Shown: in pieces, positions 29,717 through 36,410 of the stretch
Layout: every line of letters begins with the position of its first letter
Numbering within the stretch: the first letter of the stretch is position 1
Virus record (IMG/VR): IMGVR_UViG_3300043772_005203
Coordinates: 1-36,410 of that record
DNA: 36,410 nucleotides
Reading direction: 5' to 3' (one strand)
From: a virus
Translations under genes and position numbers: made by a program
The notes under the pieces: generated by a model
Databases searched by the model: none
The model's input: the letters and a program-made list of their open reading frames with translations, nothing else
Told to the model about the DNA's origin: nothing

Positions 29717-30943
29717 TCATGCGGGAACTAGAATCCTTTCCGGCTGCACGTCCAACGGCTCGAAGCCATCGTCGCTCTGCTGGTCGGCCATCGACCTTAG
29801 CCGTTCGAGTTCATGCCTTGCGGCGACGCGATCCATCCGCAGGTAATCGGCAAGCTGACCCTCGGTTAGAGCCTCTCTGACATCGTAAGCCCACATCGTG
29901 AGCATGCGGTATCGGAAAGGAAGAGTGGGCTCTGGGTTTTCCGCCGCCAGCAGACCGAGGGCGACCCGTGCCTTGTCCGGCTGGAACTTCTGCGCTCGCA
30001 GGTTGTCCCACGTTCCTGATGGCAACCGTTTGAGTTCCTCAAGGCGGCGGAACATGGCCTCAGCCGATACACGGAATTGGTGCGCTAGCGTCATTACATC
30101 CGCGACAGTCACGCCTTTGCCGTGGGCTCGGACGGATTCCGTGAGCAACCGATTCACACCCGCGCGTGGCATCAGAAAATTCTTCGCGAACGAGTCCGCG
30201 AACCGCTCGGCGCTCGATTTGCCCCAAGGCTCGTCGTCCCAGAGGCTGACATCTGCGAGGAATCGGGTCGTGAGGAAATGGCCGTACTCGTGCGCCAGCG
30301 ACCACACTGCGCGGGGAGCTGGATGTCGGCGATTGATTCCGATGCAACCGCCCAAATCTTCGCTGTAGGCGTAAAGGCCACCCATCGTCGCGGGGAGATC
30401 GTAGTAGAAAATTCTGAGGCCCAATGATTCCTCCATCAACGACCGCAGATCGAGAATCGGGCCATCCCCAAGCCCCAGCCTGGTGCGCTCCGTTGCAGCG
30501 ACTTCTTCGCCACAAGATTCAGGTGACACGCCTGGCGCTTCGTGTTGATAAACGGCCGGATAGCGTCGGACGAGGGGCATCTCGTTGATCTGCTCGAGGG
30601 CGAGGTAGTCGCGAGCGAGTGATTCGAGATTACTCACTGCGCTTTGCACGTCCGCTTCGGTCAAACGCATCTGGCTTGAGGGCAGCCGAAACTGTGGCAC
30701 CAGCGGCACTGGCGCTGGTTCCTCGTCGAGCCACTCCGACATCGGGCGTCCGTAAAGAGCCGACATTTCGGCAAGTTCATGTGCCGTGACACGGCGCGAG
30801 CCTTGCTCAATGGCGACGAGTGTAGTGCGGACGATGCCGAGTTTTTTGGCAACGTCCTCCTGGCGGAGCCCACGAGCGGTTCGCGCTTGCTTTAGCTTTT
30901 GGCCGAGAACTTTTGGGTCAAGTTGATCGAGGATGTGAGGCAT
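29717..30943 (-). CDS. HTH plus ImmA/IrrE-type zinc metallopeptidase
   Basis: A 408-residue protein. An XRE-type helix-turn-helix covers residues about 12-65 (LRQEDVAKKLGIVRTTLVAI). A linker precedes the zinc peptidase domain, with active motif HEYGH at about residues 218-222 in a WSLAHEYGHFLTTRF helix, and a further acidic motif ERFADSFAKNFLMP near 241-254. The C-terminal ~140 residues are helical. ImmA/IrrE-type proteins cleave repressors to turn on stress or phage genes and often accompany toxins. A short hairpin (CCCGC...GCGGG) covers the stop codon before the PIN gene. The start at 30943 is 11 nt from the QueC-like stop. Confidence 0.85.
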   Translation of the reverse strand: MPHILDQLDPKVLGQKLKQARTARGLRQEDVAKKLGIVRTTLVAIEQGSRRVTAHELAEMSALYGRPMSEWLDEEPAPVPLVPQFRLPSSQMRLTEADVQSAVSNLESLARDYLALEQINEMPLVRRYPAVYQHEAPGVSPESCGEEVAATERTRLGLGDGPILDLRSLMEESLGLRIFYYDLPATMGGLYAYSEDLGGCIGINRRHPAPRAVWSLAHEYGHFLTTRFLADVSLWDDEPWGKSSAERFADSFAKNFLMPRAGVNRLLTESVRAHGKGVTVADVMTLAHQFRVSAEAMFRRLEELKRLPSGTWDNLRAQKFQPDKARVALGLLAAENPEPTLPFRYRMLTMWAYDVREALTEGQLADYLRMDRVAARHELERLRSMADQQSDDGFEPLDVQPERILVPA

Positions 30944-30954
30944 GAGGACGATAG

Positions 30955-32439
30955 TTACGCGGCTAGGCGGAAATAGGAGCGGCGGAGGCGAGGAATACTG
31001 ACCGCGAAATCGTCCCACTCGTCAGCGAACTGTCGGTGGAGTTGTAGGAAACGAGCGGCTAACTGATTCTCGTTCATGTCAAGCGCGGTGGCGGCTTCGC
31101 CTTGAAATTCGGCAAATTCAGGAAACTCGGTGAGGAACGCATCCCAAGGTGCTGACCCATTGCGGAGGCACCCCAATCGAGCGACGAGACGTTCTAGTTT
31201 AGAGAGACCCATGTTCTTTCTGATCGCCGGATGCATCCCTCGCGAAAGCACATCCCATGAGTAATCGGATCCGTGATCAGGCACGAAGGCACGGTGCAAT
31301 GCCGCGCGGCGCACCAGACATGAAGGACAGATGCCACACTGATGCTGGCGCGAGTGGTAGTTCGGAAAAAATTCGCACGAAAAACTAGCTCCAACGATAC
31401 CCGAATGTCGGCGCACTGCTTCAGTCTCCACCACTTCAGCCTTCGTCTGGAGAGCGAAAGGATGCCGCACCACCAAAGCGGTGCCCAGAATTTCCGAGGC
31501 GACTCGACTGATACGGCCGAGAAAAACAGGATGCATGGCCCGGCTGCTCTGACTCCCAATCTGCGAGGTTTCACACGCCAGATTGAAGGCACCAATGCCG
31601 TTTTCAAACACATGTAACCTGTCCAAACCCGCAATTTGTGCCGCAAGTAGGCCAAGACTAACATGGATCCAACCGCGGCAGCGCTGGCTGGATTCCAAGC
31701 CGTTCGGCTCAACCTTGAACGGCAAACCGTAGTCCACAGGAAGCCACGCGACTCGTCGCGGAAACGCGAGCCGCAACCCGTCGAGGAGTCGCACCTGACC
31801 ATCTCTCAGCCGAGTGTTGGTATTTCCAGAGACGAGCAATCCTGCGACTTGATTCTCCGAAAACCACTGTAACACACCCGCGACCGAGTCGAGGCCCCCG
31901 CTGAACAAAGCGGCCCATGAAACCCGATGGCTGAGCATCGGTTCAAAGTGGTGCTGGGCTTCCTCAGCGGTGAAAAAGGTTCGCGGCTCGAAGCGGAGCG
32001 ACCAGTCATCTTCGGTCAAGAACTCCAAGGCGTTGACCAGGCGCTGCGAGACGGCAACCCATCGCTCCGGCTCAGCCACAGGCACTACCACTTTGATACT
32101 GCGTCGCCAAAACATCGGGCCGTTCGGGCCAGCCGGGCGCCGGGGCGCAAAACGATCTGCCGAATAGAGCGCCAGCGCCACGCGCAGCCAGTCAGCTTCA
32201 ATGGAACGCAGCGGGCGTTGAGCTAGCGCGGTGAACCCGGACGCATCCAGGTTCATCTGTTGGTGGTCAAACTCGGGAATGGGCCAGTTGCCTTCCACTT
32301 TTCGGGAAAATGACGTGCCTGCGGAAAAGTCGAACACATACTCCGGACGCGTCTCGATAAACTGATGCCGCCGGCATCGCCGCGGTTCGGCACCCCACTT
32401 TCCGTCAGGTCTAAGCGGTAAGGAATACTGGGCGTTCAT
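30955..32439 (-). CDS. QueC/QatC-like ATP-pyrophosphatase family enzyme
   Basis: A 494-residue protein. The PP-loop SGGLDS is at about residues 180-185 in a WAALFSGGLDSVAGVLQWFS strand, and a CGICPSCLVRR zinc site lies near 368-378 with Cys355 upstream, as in QueC, which makes 7-cyano-7-deazaguanine. The ~170-residue N-terminal domain before the PP-loop is not part of QueC and resembles the one in QatC of the Qat antiviral systems (ADWLRVALALYSADR, then the W...ALEFLTEDDW region). No deazapurine pathway partner is present here, so a modification or defence role is more likely than queuosine synthesis. The ATG at 32439 overlaps the upstream gene by 4 nt. Confidence 0.82.
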   Translation of the reverse strand: MNAQYSLPLRPDGKWGAEPRRCRRHQFIETRPEYVFDFSAGTSFSRKVEGNWPIPEFDHQQMNLDASGFTALAQRPLRSIEADWLRVALALYSADRFAPRRPAGPNGPMFWRRSIKVVVPVAEPERWVAVSQRLVNALEFLTEDDWSLRFEPRTFFTAEEAQHHFEPMLSHRVSWAALFSGGLDSVAGVLQWFSENQVAGLLVSGNTNTRLRDGQVRLLDGLRLAFPRRVAWLPVDYGLPFKVEPNGLESSQRCRGWIHVSLGLLAAQIAGLDRLHVFENGIGAFNLACETSQIGSQSSRAMHPVFLGRISRVASEILGTALVVRHPFALQTKAEVVETEAVRRHSGIVGASFSCEFFPNYHSRQHQCGICPSCLVRRAALHRAFVPDHGSDYSWDVLSRGMHPAIRKNMGLSKLERLVARLGCLRNGSAPWDAFLTEFPEFAEFQGEAATALDMNENQLAARFLQLHRQFADEWDDFAVSIPRLRRSYFRLAA

Positions 32440-33101
32440 TCGCACACGGGGTTGAGAACGGTGGAGCGGAGTGCCTCTGCGGAGTCGCTTTGCACTGGGG
32501 GTGCCTGCTCTCCGACGTGCCGGAACTTTGATGCAGGCGTTCCCGATGGGCTTTCGTAAATCGAGCGCGTCATTTCCCGGAGTTGAGCGTCGGCTCGGAG
32601 ATGAAGGTTTTGCTCAAATCGCTCCAAGCCTGCGGAGTCGAGTTTGCAGTGCGCCATCGTGTAGGTATCGGCGAAGTCGAGAACCTTCGCCTGAAACAGT
32701 TCATGGCCAACCGCGCCGAACAACGCATCCCGATAAGCTTCTGGGCTCATCACGGCCGCACCCTCTCGCAGCCTCATTGCCGCGTGCAAAACGCAAGCCT
32801 GCACCTCCCTAGTCGCCGCCGCGGCGAGATGTTTTTGAGCCGCTTCATCGAGTCTGGCGCTCACTTCACGCGCATACGTGGATGAGCTCGCACCGAACAA
32901 GGTGGTCCCCGGCTGAACATCAAGCAGTGCATCAATCATCGGCTTGAGCATCGGCATTTTCCTGTCGTGGGCGATTTCACGTGCCAAGCCTGCGACCCCC
33001 ACCTCGGCGAGACGCTCCTCGTTGGCTCCGTTTTTCAGCTCAACGTAGTATCTTCCATGCGGGTGGCGGCGGCGTTGAAAGTCTGCTCCATCGGTTGGCA
33101 T
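32436..33101 (-). CDS. Unknown first protein of the QueC-PIN cassette
   Basis: A 221-residue protein. From about residue 18 it is a helical, Ala- and Glu-rich protein (YYVELKNGANEERLAEVGVA, then a helical core with KHLAAAATREVQACVLHAAM), ending NPVCE. The first ~17 residues (MPTDGADFQRRRHPHG) are Arg-rich and not protein-like. A parallel frame has MEQTFNAAATRMED in the same stretch, so a start or frame error is possible. I do not recognise a family. Qat systems carry a QatB of unknown biochemistry beside QatC, and this gene could be a functional analogue, though I cannot match the sequence to it. Confidence 0.7.
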   Translation of the reverse strand: MPTDGADFQRRRHPHGRYYVELKNGANEERLAEVGVAGLAREIAHDRKMPMLKPMIDALLDVQPGTTLFGASSSTYAREVSARLDEAAQKHLAAAATREVQACVLHAAMRLREGAAVMSPEAYRDALFGAVGHELFQAKVLDFADTYTMAHCKLDSAGLERFEQNLHLRADAQLREMTRSIYESPSGTPASKFRHVGEQAPPVQSDSAEALRSTVLNPVCE

Positions 33102-33491
33102 GGATGAAAACTGACACGAATGGCGGCTTTGTCAATAAAGAACATGACATTGTCAGCATTGTGCTTTGCGCCTCCAGTGCGCGAGGCCATGCTGAGTGTG
33201 TGCTGAGTGCGTGCTGTGTGCGCGAGCGAGCGAGTGTTCGAGAGCGCGTTCGAGAGAGTGAGAAGCAATCTTTTATGAGAGTGAGTTTGTCACTTGGGAT
33301 TTGCGACCTTCCCTTCAATCCTATGCGGACCTGTTTTTCGCACCTTACACCTTTTCTCGTCCCTCACGCGGCCTGATACGCGCCACAAACGCGGCTACAA
33401 CGTGCTTTCGCCGAAGCGCTTATATCGGCTACGGCCTCGCGGACAAACGCCCAAATCCGGGCTCCGAAAGGTGTAAAGTTGCGGCTTCACT
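33102..33491. other. 390-nt intergenic region with repeats, control region of cargo cassette
   Basis: No gene is seen. From 33190 there is a run of GTGCTGAGTG-like direct repeats, then GAGCGAG and GAGAG low-complexity sequence to about 33260. At 33470-33509 lies an inverted and direct repeat of ACTTTACACC. A minus-strand TTGACA at about 33138-33133 is a possible -35 element for the cassette, but the -10 is weak. Confidence 0.5.
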
Positions 33492-33509
33492 TTACACCGA
33501 CTTTACACC
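33470..33509. repeat. ACTTTACACC iteron-like repeats
   Basis: GGTGTAAAGT (33470-33479) is the inverse of ACTTTACACC at 33489-33498, repeated directly at 33500-33509. Together they could be binding sites for a replication or regulatory protein. The last copy overlaps the 3' end of the DUF559-like gene. Confidence 0.6.
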
Positions 33510-33851
33510 TGCCGTGCGGACGAAGGCCACGATTCGCTCGATCATCGGCGCGGTGATTTGCAGCTCCGTGAGGCGGAGGACGCGCCAGTCGGCCAGCGCC
33601 GCCTCCAGATACTTCTCGGCGTCTGCGGCGAACCCCTGCGGGCGATTGTGGCGGCCCTGAATCCACAGCCCGCCCTCGATCTCGATGAGCGTCCGGCTCT
33701 CGATGTGGGCGAAGTCCGCGCGCCACTTGCGCTCTGCGTGAAATCGAAACTCACGCTCCAGTTCCGGTCCCCCGAACGAACGCCAGTAGAGAGCGAACTT
33801 CGATTCGAGGCGCGAAGGCGGCGACTTGTCGCGATAGCGGAGGCGGTGCAT
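33492..33851 (-). CDS. DUF559-family (Vsr-like) endonuclease
   Basis: A 119-residue protein with the PD-(D/E)xK-like pattern of DUF559: EREFRFHAERKWRADFAH, then IEIEGGLWIQGRHNRPQGFA and a helix AALADWRVLRLT. These small nucleases resemble very-short-patch repair enzymes, and phage copies are of unknown role in DNA processing. The start ATG 33851 has TTGAC at 33870-33866, exactly 14 nt away, plus a GGAGG, making it the only one of these genes with both signals. It ends at the iteron-like repeat (stop codon at 33492). Confidence 0.82.
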   Translation of the reverse strand: MHRLRYRDKSPPSRLESKFALYWRSFGGPELEREFRFHAERKWRADFAHIESRTLIEIEGGLWIQGRHNRPQGFAADAEKYLEAALADWRVLRLTELQITAPMIERIVAFVRTAGVKSV

Positions 33852-33873
33852 GGCCTCCGTGTGGCGTCAACGC

Positions 33874-34122
33874 TCAGAGCAATTTCTGCTGCTGCGGGTC
33901 CTCGATCTCGGATTCGATTTCGTCAGTGAACGTCTTGGCGATGCGGCACGTCACCTTCAGCTTCGTCGGTGAGGCTCCGCGGTCGAAGCTCACCTTGAAG
34001 CCGATGCCGAATTTGCCGTCCTCGTCCTGCGCGTCCTGGGCTTCGCGCCAGTGGGCGGTGAGCAGTTCGCGGATGTGGTCGATGGCCTTTGCTTGTTCGA
34101 GGTCTTGGAGGTCAGTGGTCAT
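33874..34122 (-). CDS. Small protein of unknown function
   Basis: An 82-residue protein (MTTDLQDLEQAKAIDHIREL, then FGIGFKVSFDRGASPTKLKV). A helix is followed by a beta-rich domain, ending IEDPQQQKLL. The ATG overlaps the upstream gene's stop as ATGA. No family recognised. Given the neighbours, it may be a replication accessory protein. Confidence 0.6.
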   Translation of the reverse strand: MTTDLQDLEQAKAIDHIRELLTAHWREAQDAQDEDGKFGIGFKVSFDRGASPTKLKVTCRIAKTFTDEIESEIEDPQQQKLL

Positions 34123-34799
34123 AGTTGGTTGTGGATTTCGACGATGGGTTGAAGGTCGCGTTTGAGGGCGGCGCGCTGTTCTTTGGTCGCCGTTTTGAGC
34201 CACCCGGAGGCGCGCATTCGTCCCCACCAGGCCGAGAGCCGGTTCACGAACGGCATGTGGTTGATGATCCCGGCGTCGGCCGGGTCGGGTCGCATGTCTT
34301 CCACCGGGATGACGCGCCCCGCCTCAACGGAGCGGCGCAGTCTCCGGACGCTCATCCTCTGCCCGTCTTCATCCTGGGCAGCCGCGATGGCGAGCCATTC
34401 CTTCTGCTTGGATTCGTCGAGTTTCGCGACGGCGCGATGGTGCTCGAAGGACAAAAGTTCGTGTCGGCACGAACTTTTCACGTAGCGCGCGACGTAGGCG
34501 AAATTCACCAGGGTCCTGAAGTCGAGTTTCGTGGCGGCCAGCGCCTTATCGTATCCGCCGTGCGGGACGCGGCTGGGCATGTCCTCGAAACCGGGCAGCG
34601 GCCGTTGTCCGGCGAACCGGTCGCCGTAGGCCAGCCAGTCGCCGACGACAAAGGCCATCGAGCGGGCGGCGGCGCCCAGGTGCGGGGCGAGTGCGCTCCA
34701 TTCGTCGAATGTCAGCTCCTCGGTGACGACGAGGCCGAGCGGCGTGACGCGGACTTTGGTGGTGATGGATTCAAGCGTGATGGTGGCCAAAGCGTTCAT
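34119..34799 (-). CDS. Phage replication/partition-type protein, contains dispersed palindrome
   Basis: A 226-residue protein. It begins MNALATITLESITTKVRVTP. The region around YVARYVKSSCRHELLSFEHH and AVAKLDESKQKEWLAIAAAQ resembles the helical module of phage proteins with an LSFSHHxEVA-like motif near a ParB- or replication-type domain. Six residues or so of this motif are encoded by the third copy of the dispersed palindrome, which is in frame, so the repeat is tolerated in coding sequence. It overlaps the next gene by 29 nt and the downstream small gene by 4 nt. Confidence 0.65.
   Translation of the reverse strand: MNALATITLESITTKVRVTPLGLVVTEELTFDEWSALAPHLGAAARSMAFVVGDWLAYGDRFAGQRPLPGFEDMPSRVPHGGYDKALAATKLDFRTLVNFAYVARYVKSSCRHELLSFEHHRAVAKLDESKQKEWLAIAAAQDEDGQRMSVRRLRRSVEAGRVIPVEDMRPDPADAGIINHMPFVNRLSAWWGRMRASGWLKTATKEQRAALKRDLQPIVEIHNQL
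34453..34478. repeat. Dispersed palindrome, copy 3, within a coding region
   Basis: 26-bp inverted repeat with the same core, except one T-G mismatch at the centre (GTTCGTGTCGGCACGAAC). It is in frame in the replication-type gene and encodes part of a conserved-looking motif. Confidence 0.85.
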
Positions 34800-35331
34800 G
34801 GTTTTGATGAGTTTTGATCTGGGCGGCCTGATAGGCGCGGCGGGCTGTCAAAGAGCGCATGGCGCGCGAAGGCTGGAGGTTGAGGCGTTCGATCAACTCC
34901 ACGCACCGTTTGCTCACCGCCGCGCGGGTGACGCAGTGCCGGCGGGCGATGTCGGTCATCGTGCCGCCGATGTAGGAAAAGCCGGTGGCCAACGCGAGGC
35001 ACTCGAGGCTGAGGCGGGCGTTGCGCTCGGCGATGAGTTCGCCGATGAGGCGGCGCAGAACGTCGAGCACCTCCTCGTTCTCGATGGCGGCGACCTTCAC
35101 CGGCACGTCGTCGGCTTCGTGCGGCAGGCGGGGCGGCTCGGATGCCTCGTGAAACTCGGACGCATCGGTGCTGCCCCAGCCGTAGCCATCGGCTTCGCGC
35201 AACGGTTCGTGGAGGCCGAGCGCCGTCAGACGCTTCTGCTCCTCGGGCGGCTGCGCAGCGAACCACGCGCGGTATTCCCGCATGTAAGCCTCGTCCCTGA
35301 TCGCCTGCCGTGTTGTGTATTCGTCCGCCAT
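34771..35331 (-). CDS. Helix-turn-helix protein upstream of DNA polymerase
   Basis: A 186-residue protein from ATG 35331, which overlaps the DNA polymerase stop (TAATG). The C-terminal half contains a helix-turn-helix (GTMTDIARRHCVTRAAVSKR) followed by a helix VELIERLNL, as in phage DNA-binding or sigma region 4-like proteins. The N-terminal half is acidic and Pro-rich (YMREYRAWFAAQPPEEQKRL). It may regulate transcription or prime replication. No stronger family match was seen. Confidence 0.7.
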   Translation of the reverse strand: MADEYTTRQAIRDEAYMREYRAWFAAQPPEEQKRLTALGLHEPLREADGYGWGSTDASEFHEASEPPRLPHEADDVPVKVAAIENEEVLDVLRRLIGELIAERNARLSLECLALATGFSYIGGTMTDIARRHCVTRAAVSKRCVELIERLNLQPSRAMRSLTARRAYQAAQIKTHQNHERFGHHHA

Positions 35332-36410
35332 TATTTTTCTCCCCAGCTCGCGCACACGTTGGCTTCAACCTCGACCGCCACCTGCGGAAAGAGCGCCGCC
35401 ATCGCTTCGACCATCACCGCCTCGACCGTGCGGCGGACGTTCTCGGCCTCGTGCTCCGGCGCCTCGACAATGATCTCGTCATGCACCGTGCTCACGATGC
35501 GGGCGGAAGCAGGGAGCGCGCTGGCGAGTTGCACGAGCGCGCGCTTCATCCCGTCCGCGCAGCCACCTTGGACGGGCGTGTTGACCAGCGCGGTGAATCG
35601 TTCCCAGGCCGAAGCGTCGGGCGGGATGAGCCGCCGGCGGCCGAGCACGGTGCGGACTTCGCTCACGCCTTGCTCCGCCCGGCGATGACTCTCGCCATGC
35701 CACTGCCGTAGGCTGCCGTAGGTGCGGAAGAACTTCGTGCGGATCTCCCGCGCGTCGTCTTCGGGCAGCGTCACGCCGTAGCTCGATGCCGCATACTTCA
35801 CGAGTCCCGGCGCGGACTGGCCGTAGAGCAGGCCGAAGTTCACCGCCTTCGCGAGCTGGCGATCTTCCTTCGTCACCGCTTCGACCGGCTTACCGAGCAC
35901 GGCGGCGGCGGTGCCGCGATGGAGATCCTCTCCGCGCTGATACGCCTCGATCATCTTCGATTCGCCCGCGATGGCCGCCGCCGCGCGCAGTTCGATCTGC
36001 GAGTAGTCGGCGACGACGAGCCTGGCACCCTCCGGCGCGATGAAGCATTTCCGCAGCGGCCCACGACCAATGTTTTGCAGGTTCGGCTCCTTGCTGCTGA
36101 ACCGGCCAGTCGCGGTGCCTGTCGGATCGAACCGCCCGTGGATGCGACCATCGGCGGCGATGCACTCCATGAGGGATTGCGCCTGCTGGGCGGTCTTCTC
36201 CGCCGAGCGATGCGCGAGGATGATCGGAACGAACCGTTCGTCGCCGCTCGCCTTGAGCGTTTCCTCGTTCGTGTTCGCCACAGCCAGCCCGGCCTTCGCG
36301 AGCGCGGCCTGCAACTGCACCGGGCTCGCCAGGTTGATCTGGCGGTCGCCGAGCACATCCCGAAGCGCGGCCGTCTGCATCTCGCTCTCGGCCTTCGCCT
36401 GGTCGCGGAT
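35331..36410 (-). CDS. Family A DNA polymerase, C-terminal part (runs off right edge)
   Basis: About 359 residues of the C-terminus are present; the N-terminal part lies beyond the window. Motif A is VVADYSQIELRAAA, motif B RQLAKAVNFGLLYG and motif C STVHDEII, with TATGRFSSKEPNLQNI before motif A. These give a complete polymerase active site of the Pol I type. It would copy the phage genome. It abuts the HTH protein gene (stop and start overlapping as TAATG), consistent with one replication operon. Exonuclease motifs are not visible in this part. Confidence 0.95.
   Translation of the reverse strand: MRDQAKAESEMQTAALRDVLGDRQINLASPVQLQAALAKAGLAVANTNEETLKASGDERFVPIILAHRSAEKTAQQAQSLMECIAADGRIHGRFDPTGTATGRFSSKEPNLQNIGRGPLRKCFIAPEGARLVVADYSQIELRAAAAIAGESKMIEAYQRGEDLHRGTAAAVLGKPVEAVTKEDRQLAKAVNFGLLYGQSAPGLVKYAASSYGVTLPEDDAREIRTKFFRTYGSLRQWHGESHRRAEQGVSEVRTVLGRRRLIPPDASAWERFTALVNTPVQGGCADGMKRALVQLASALPASARIVSTVHDEIIVEAPEHEAENVRRTVEAVMVEAMAALFPQVAVEVEANVCASWGEK

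Noticed and set aside
33133-33138. TTGACA as a strong promoter for the cargo cassette
   Set aside because: No good -10 at 16-18 nt, so I do not list it as a promoter.
33190-33260. GTGCTGAGTG- and GAGAG-type tandem sequence, considered as a CRISPR or origin
   Set aside because: Units are short, irregular and have no spacers; it is low-complexity sequence of unknown role.
34845-34870. TTGACAGCCCGCCGCGCC on the minus strand, resembling the TTGAC-N14 signal
   Set aside because: The codon 14 nt downstream is ATC, not a start, and it lies inside the HTH gene.
1-36410. Integrase, excisionase or attachment sites
   Set aside because: No integrase motifs in any plausible gene; the tRNA at 1593 is inside the tail operon and has no downstream repeat that would make it an att site in this window.

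Overview
The window is most of the genome of a tailed double-stranded DNA phage or prophage with a lambda-like head-and-tail gene order. Base composition is high GC. A lipocalin with a lipobox and a small lipoprotein beside the endolysin point to a Gram-negative, outer-membrane host. Many starts lack a Shine-Dalgarno sequence. The general character fits something like a Verrucomicrobiota host, but nothing here proves the taxon. No integrase is visible.

Layout. (1) 1-12.4 kb, minus strand, read right to left: terminase large subunit, small lipoprotein, M15 endolysin, gpW-like joiner, portal, S49 head protease, scaffold-like coiled coil, major capsid protein, head-tail and tail-completion proteins, tail tube candidate, a G/T tail-assembly chaperone pair with a probable -1 frameshift, a tail protein, a tRNA with a CAT anticodon, and the start of the tape measure protein, which runs off the left edge. 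The tape measure and the absence of any visible sheath suggest a long non-contractile tail. A plus-strand DUF3800 gene with its own terminator hairpin is wedged between capsid and joiner genes. (2) 12.4-16.4 kb: an outer-membrane lipocalin on the plus strand between the two terminase subunits, the small terminase, a Cro/C1-type regulator, a ParB-like protein and a GT-A-type glycosyltransferase. (3) 16.4-25.3 kb, plus strand: an early or replication and modification region with two ATP-dependent ligase-type proteins, an amidoligase plus glutamine amidotransferase pair, two AAA+ ATPases, and DUF6011 and DUF6573 proteins. Three genes are preceded by the same conserved leader. (4) 25.3-28.9 kb, minus strand: a tail-fibre module flanked by a ligase gene and a deleted remnant of that gene's 3' end. 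(5) 29.1-33.1 kb, minus strand: a four-gene cargo cassette (unknown protein, QueC/QatC-like enzyme, HTH plus ImmA/IrrE-type protease, PIN toxin) that looks like a defence or toxin-antitoxin island. (6) 33.5-36.4 kb, minus strand: a DUF559 nuclease, two small replication-associated proteins, an HTH protein and a family A DNA polymerase that runs off the right edge.

Three kinds of start signal stand out. Eight genes carry TTGAC exactly 14 nt before the start codon, and a ninth carries it at 15 nt. The early plus-strand genes instead tend to have A/C-rich CAGAAACCAA-type leaders. The cargo genes mostly use short ATGA overlaps and have neither signal. The best candidates for new biology are the QueC/PIN/ImmA cassette, the TTGAC-N14 start motif, the amidoligase pair with its shared leader family, and the repeat-flanked tail-fibre module.
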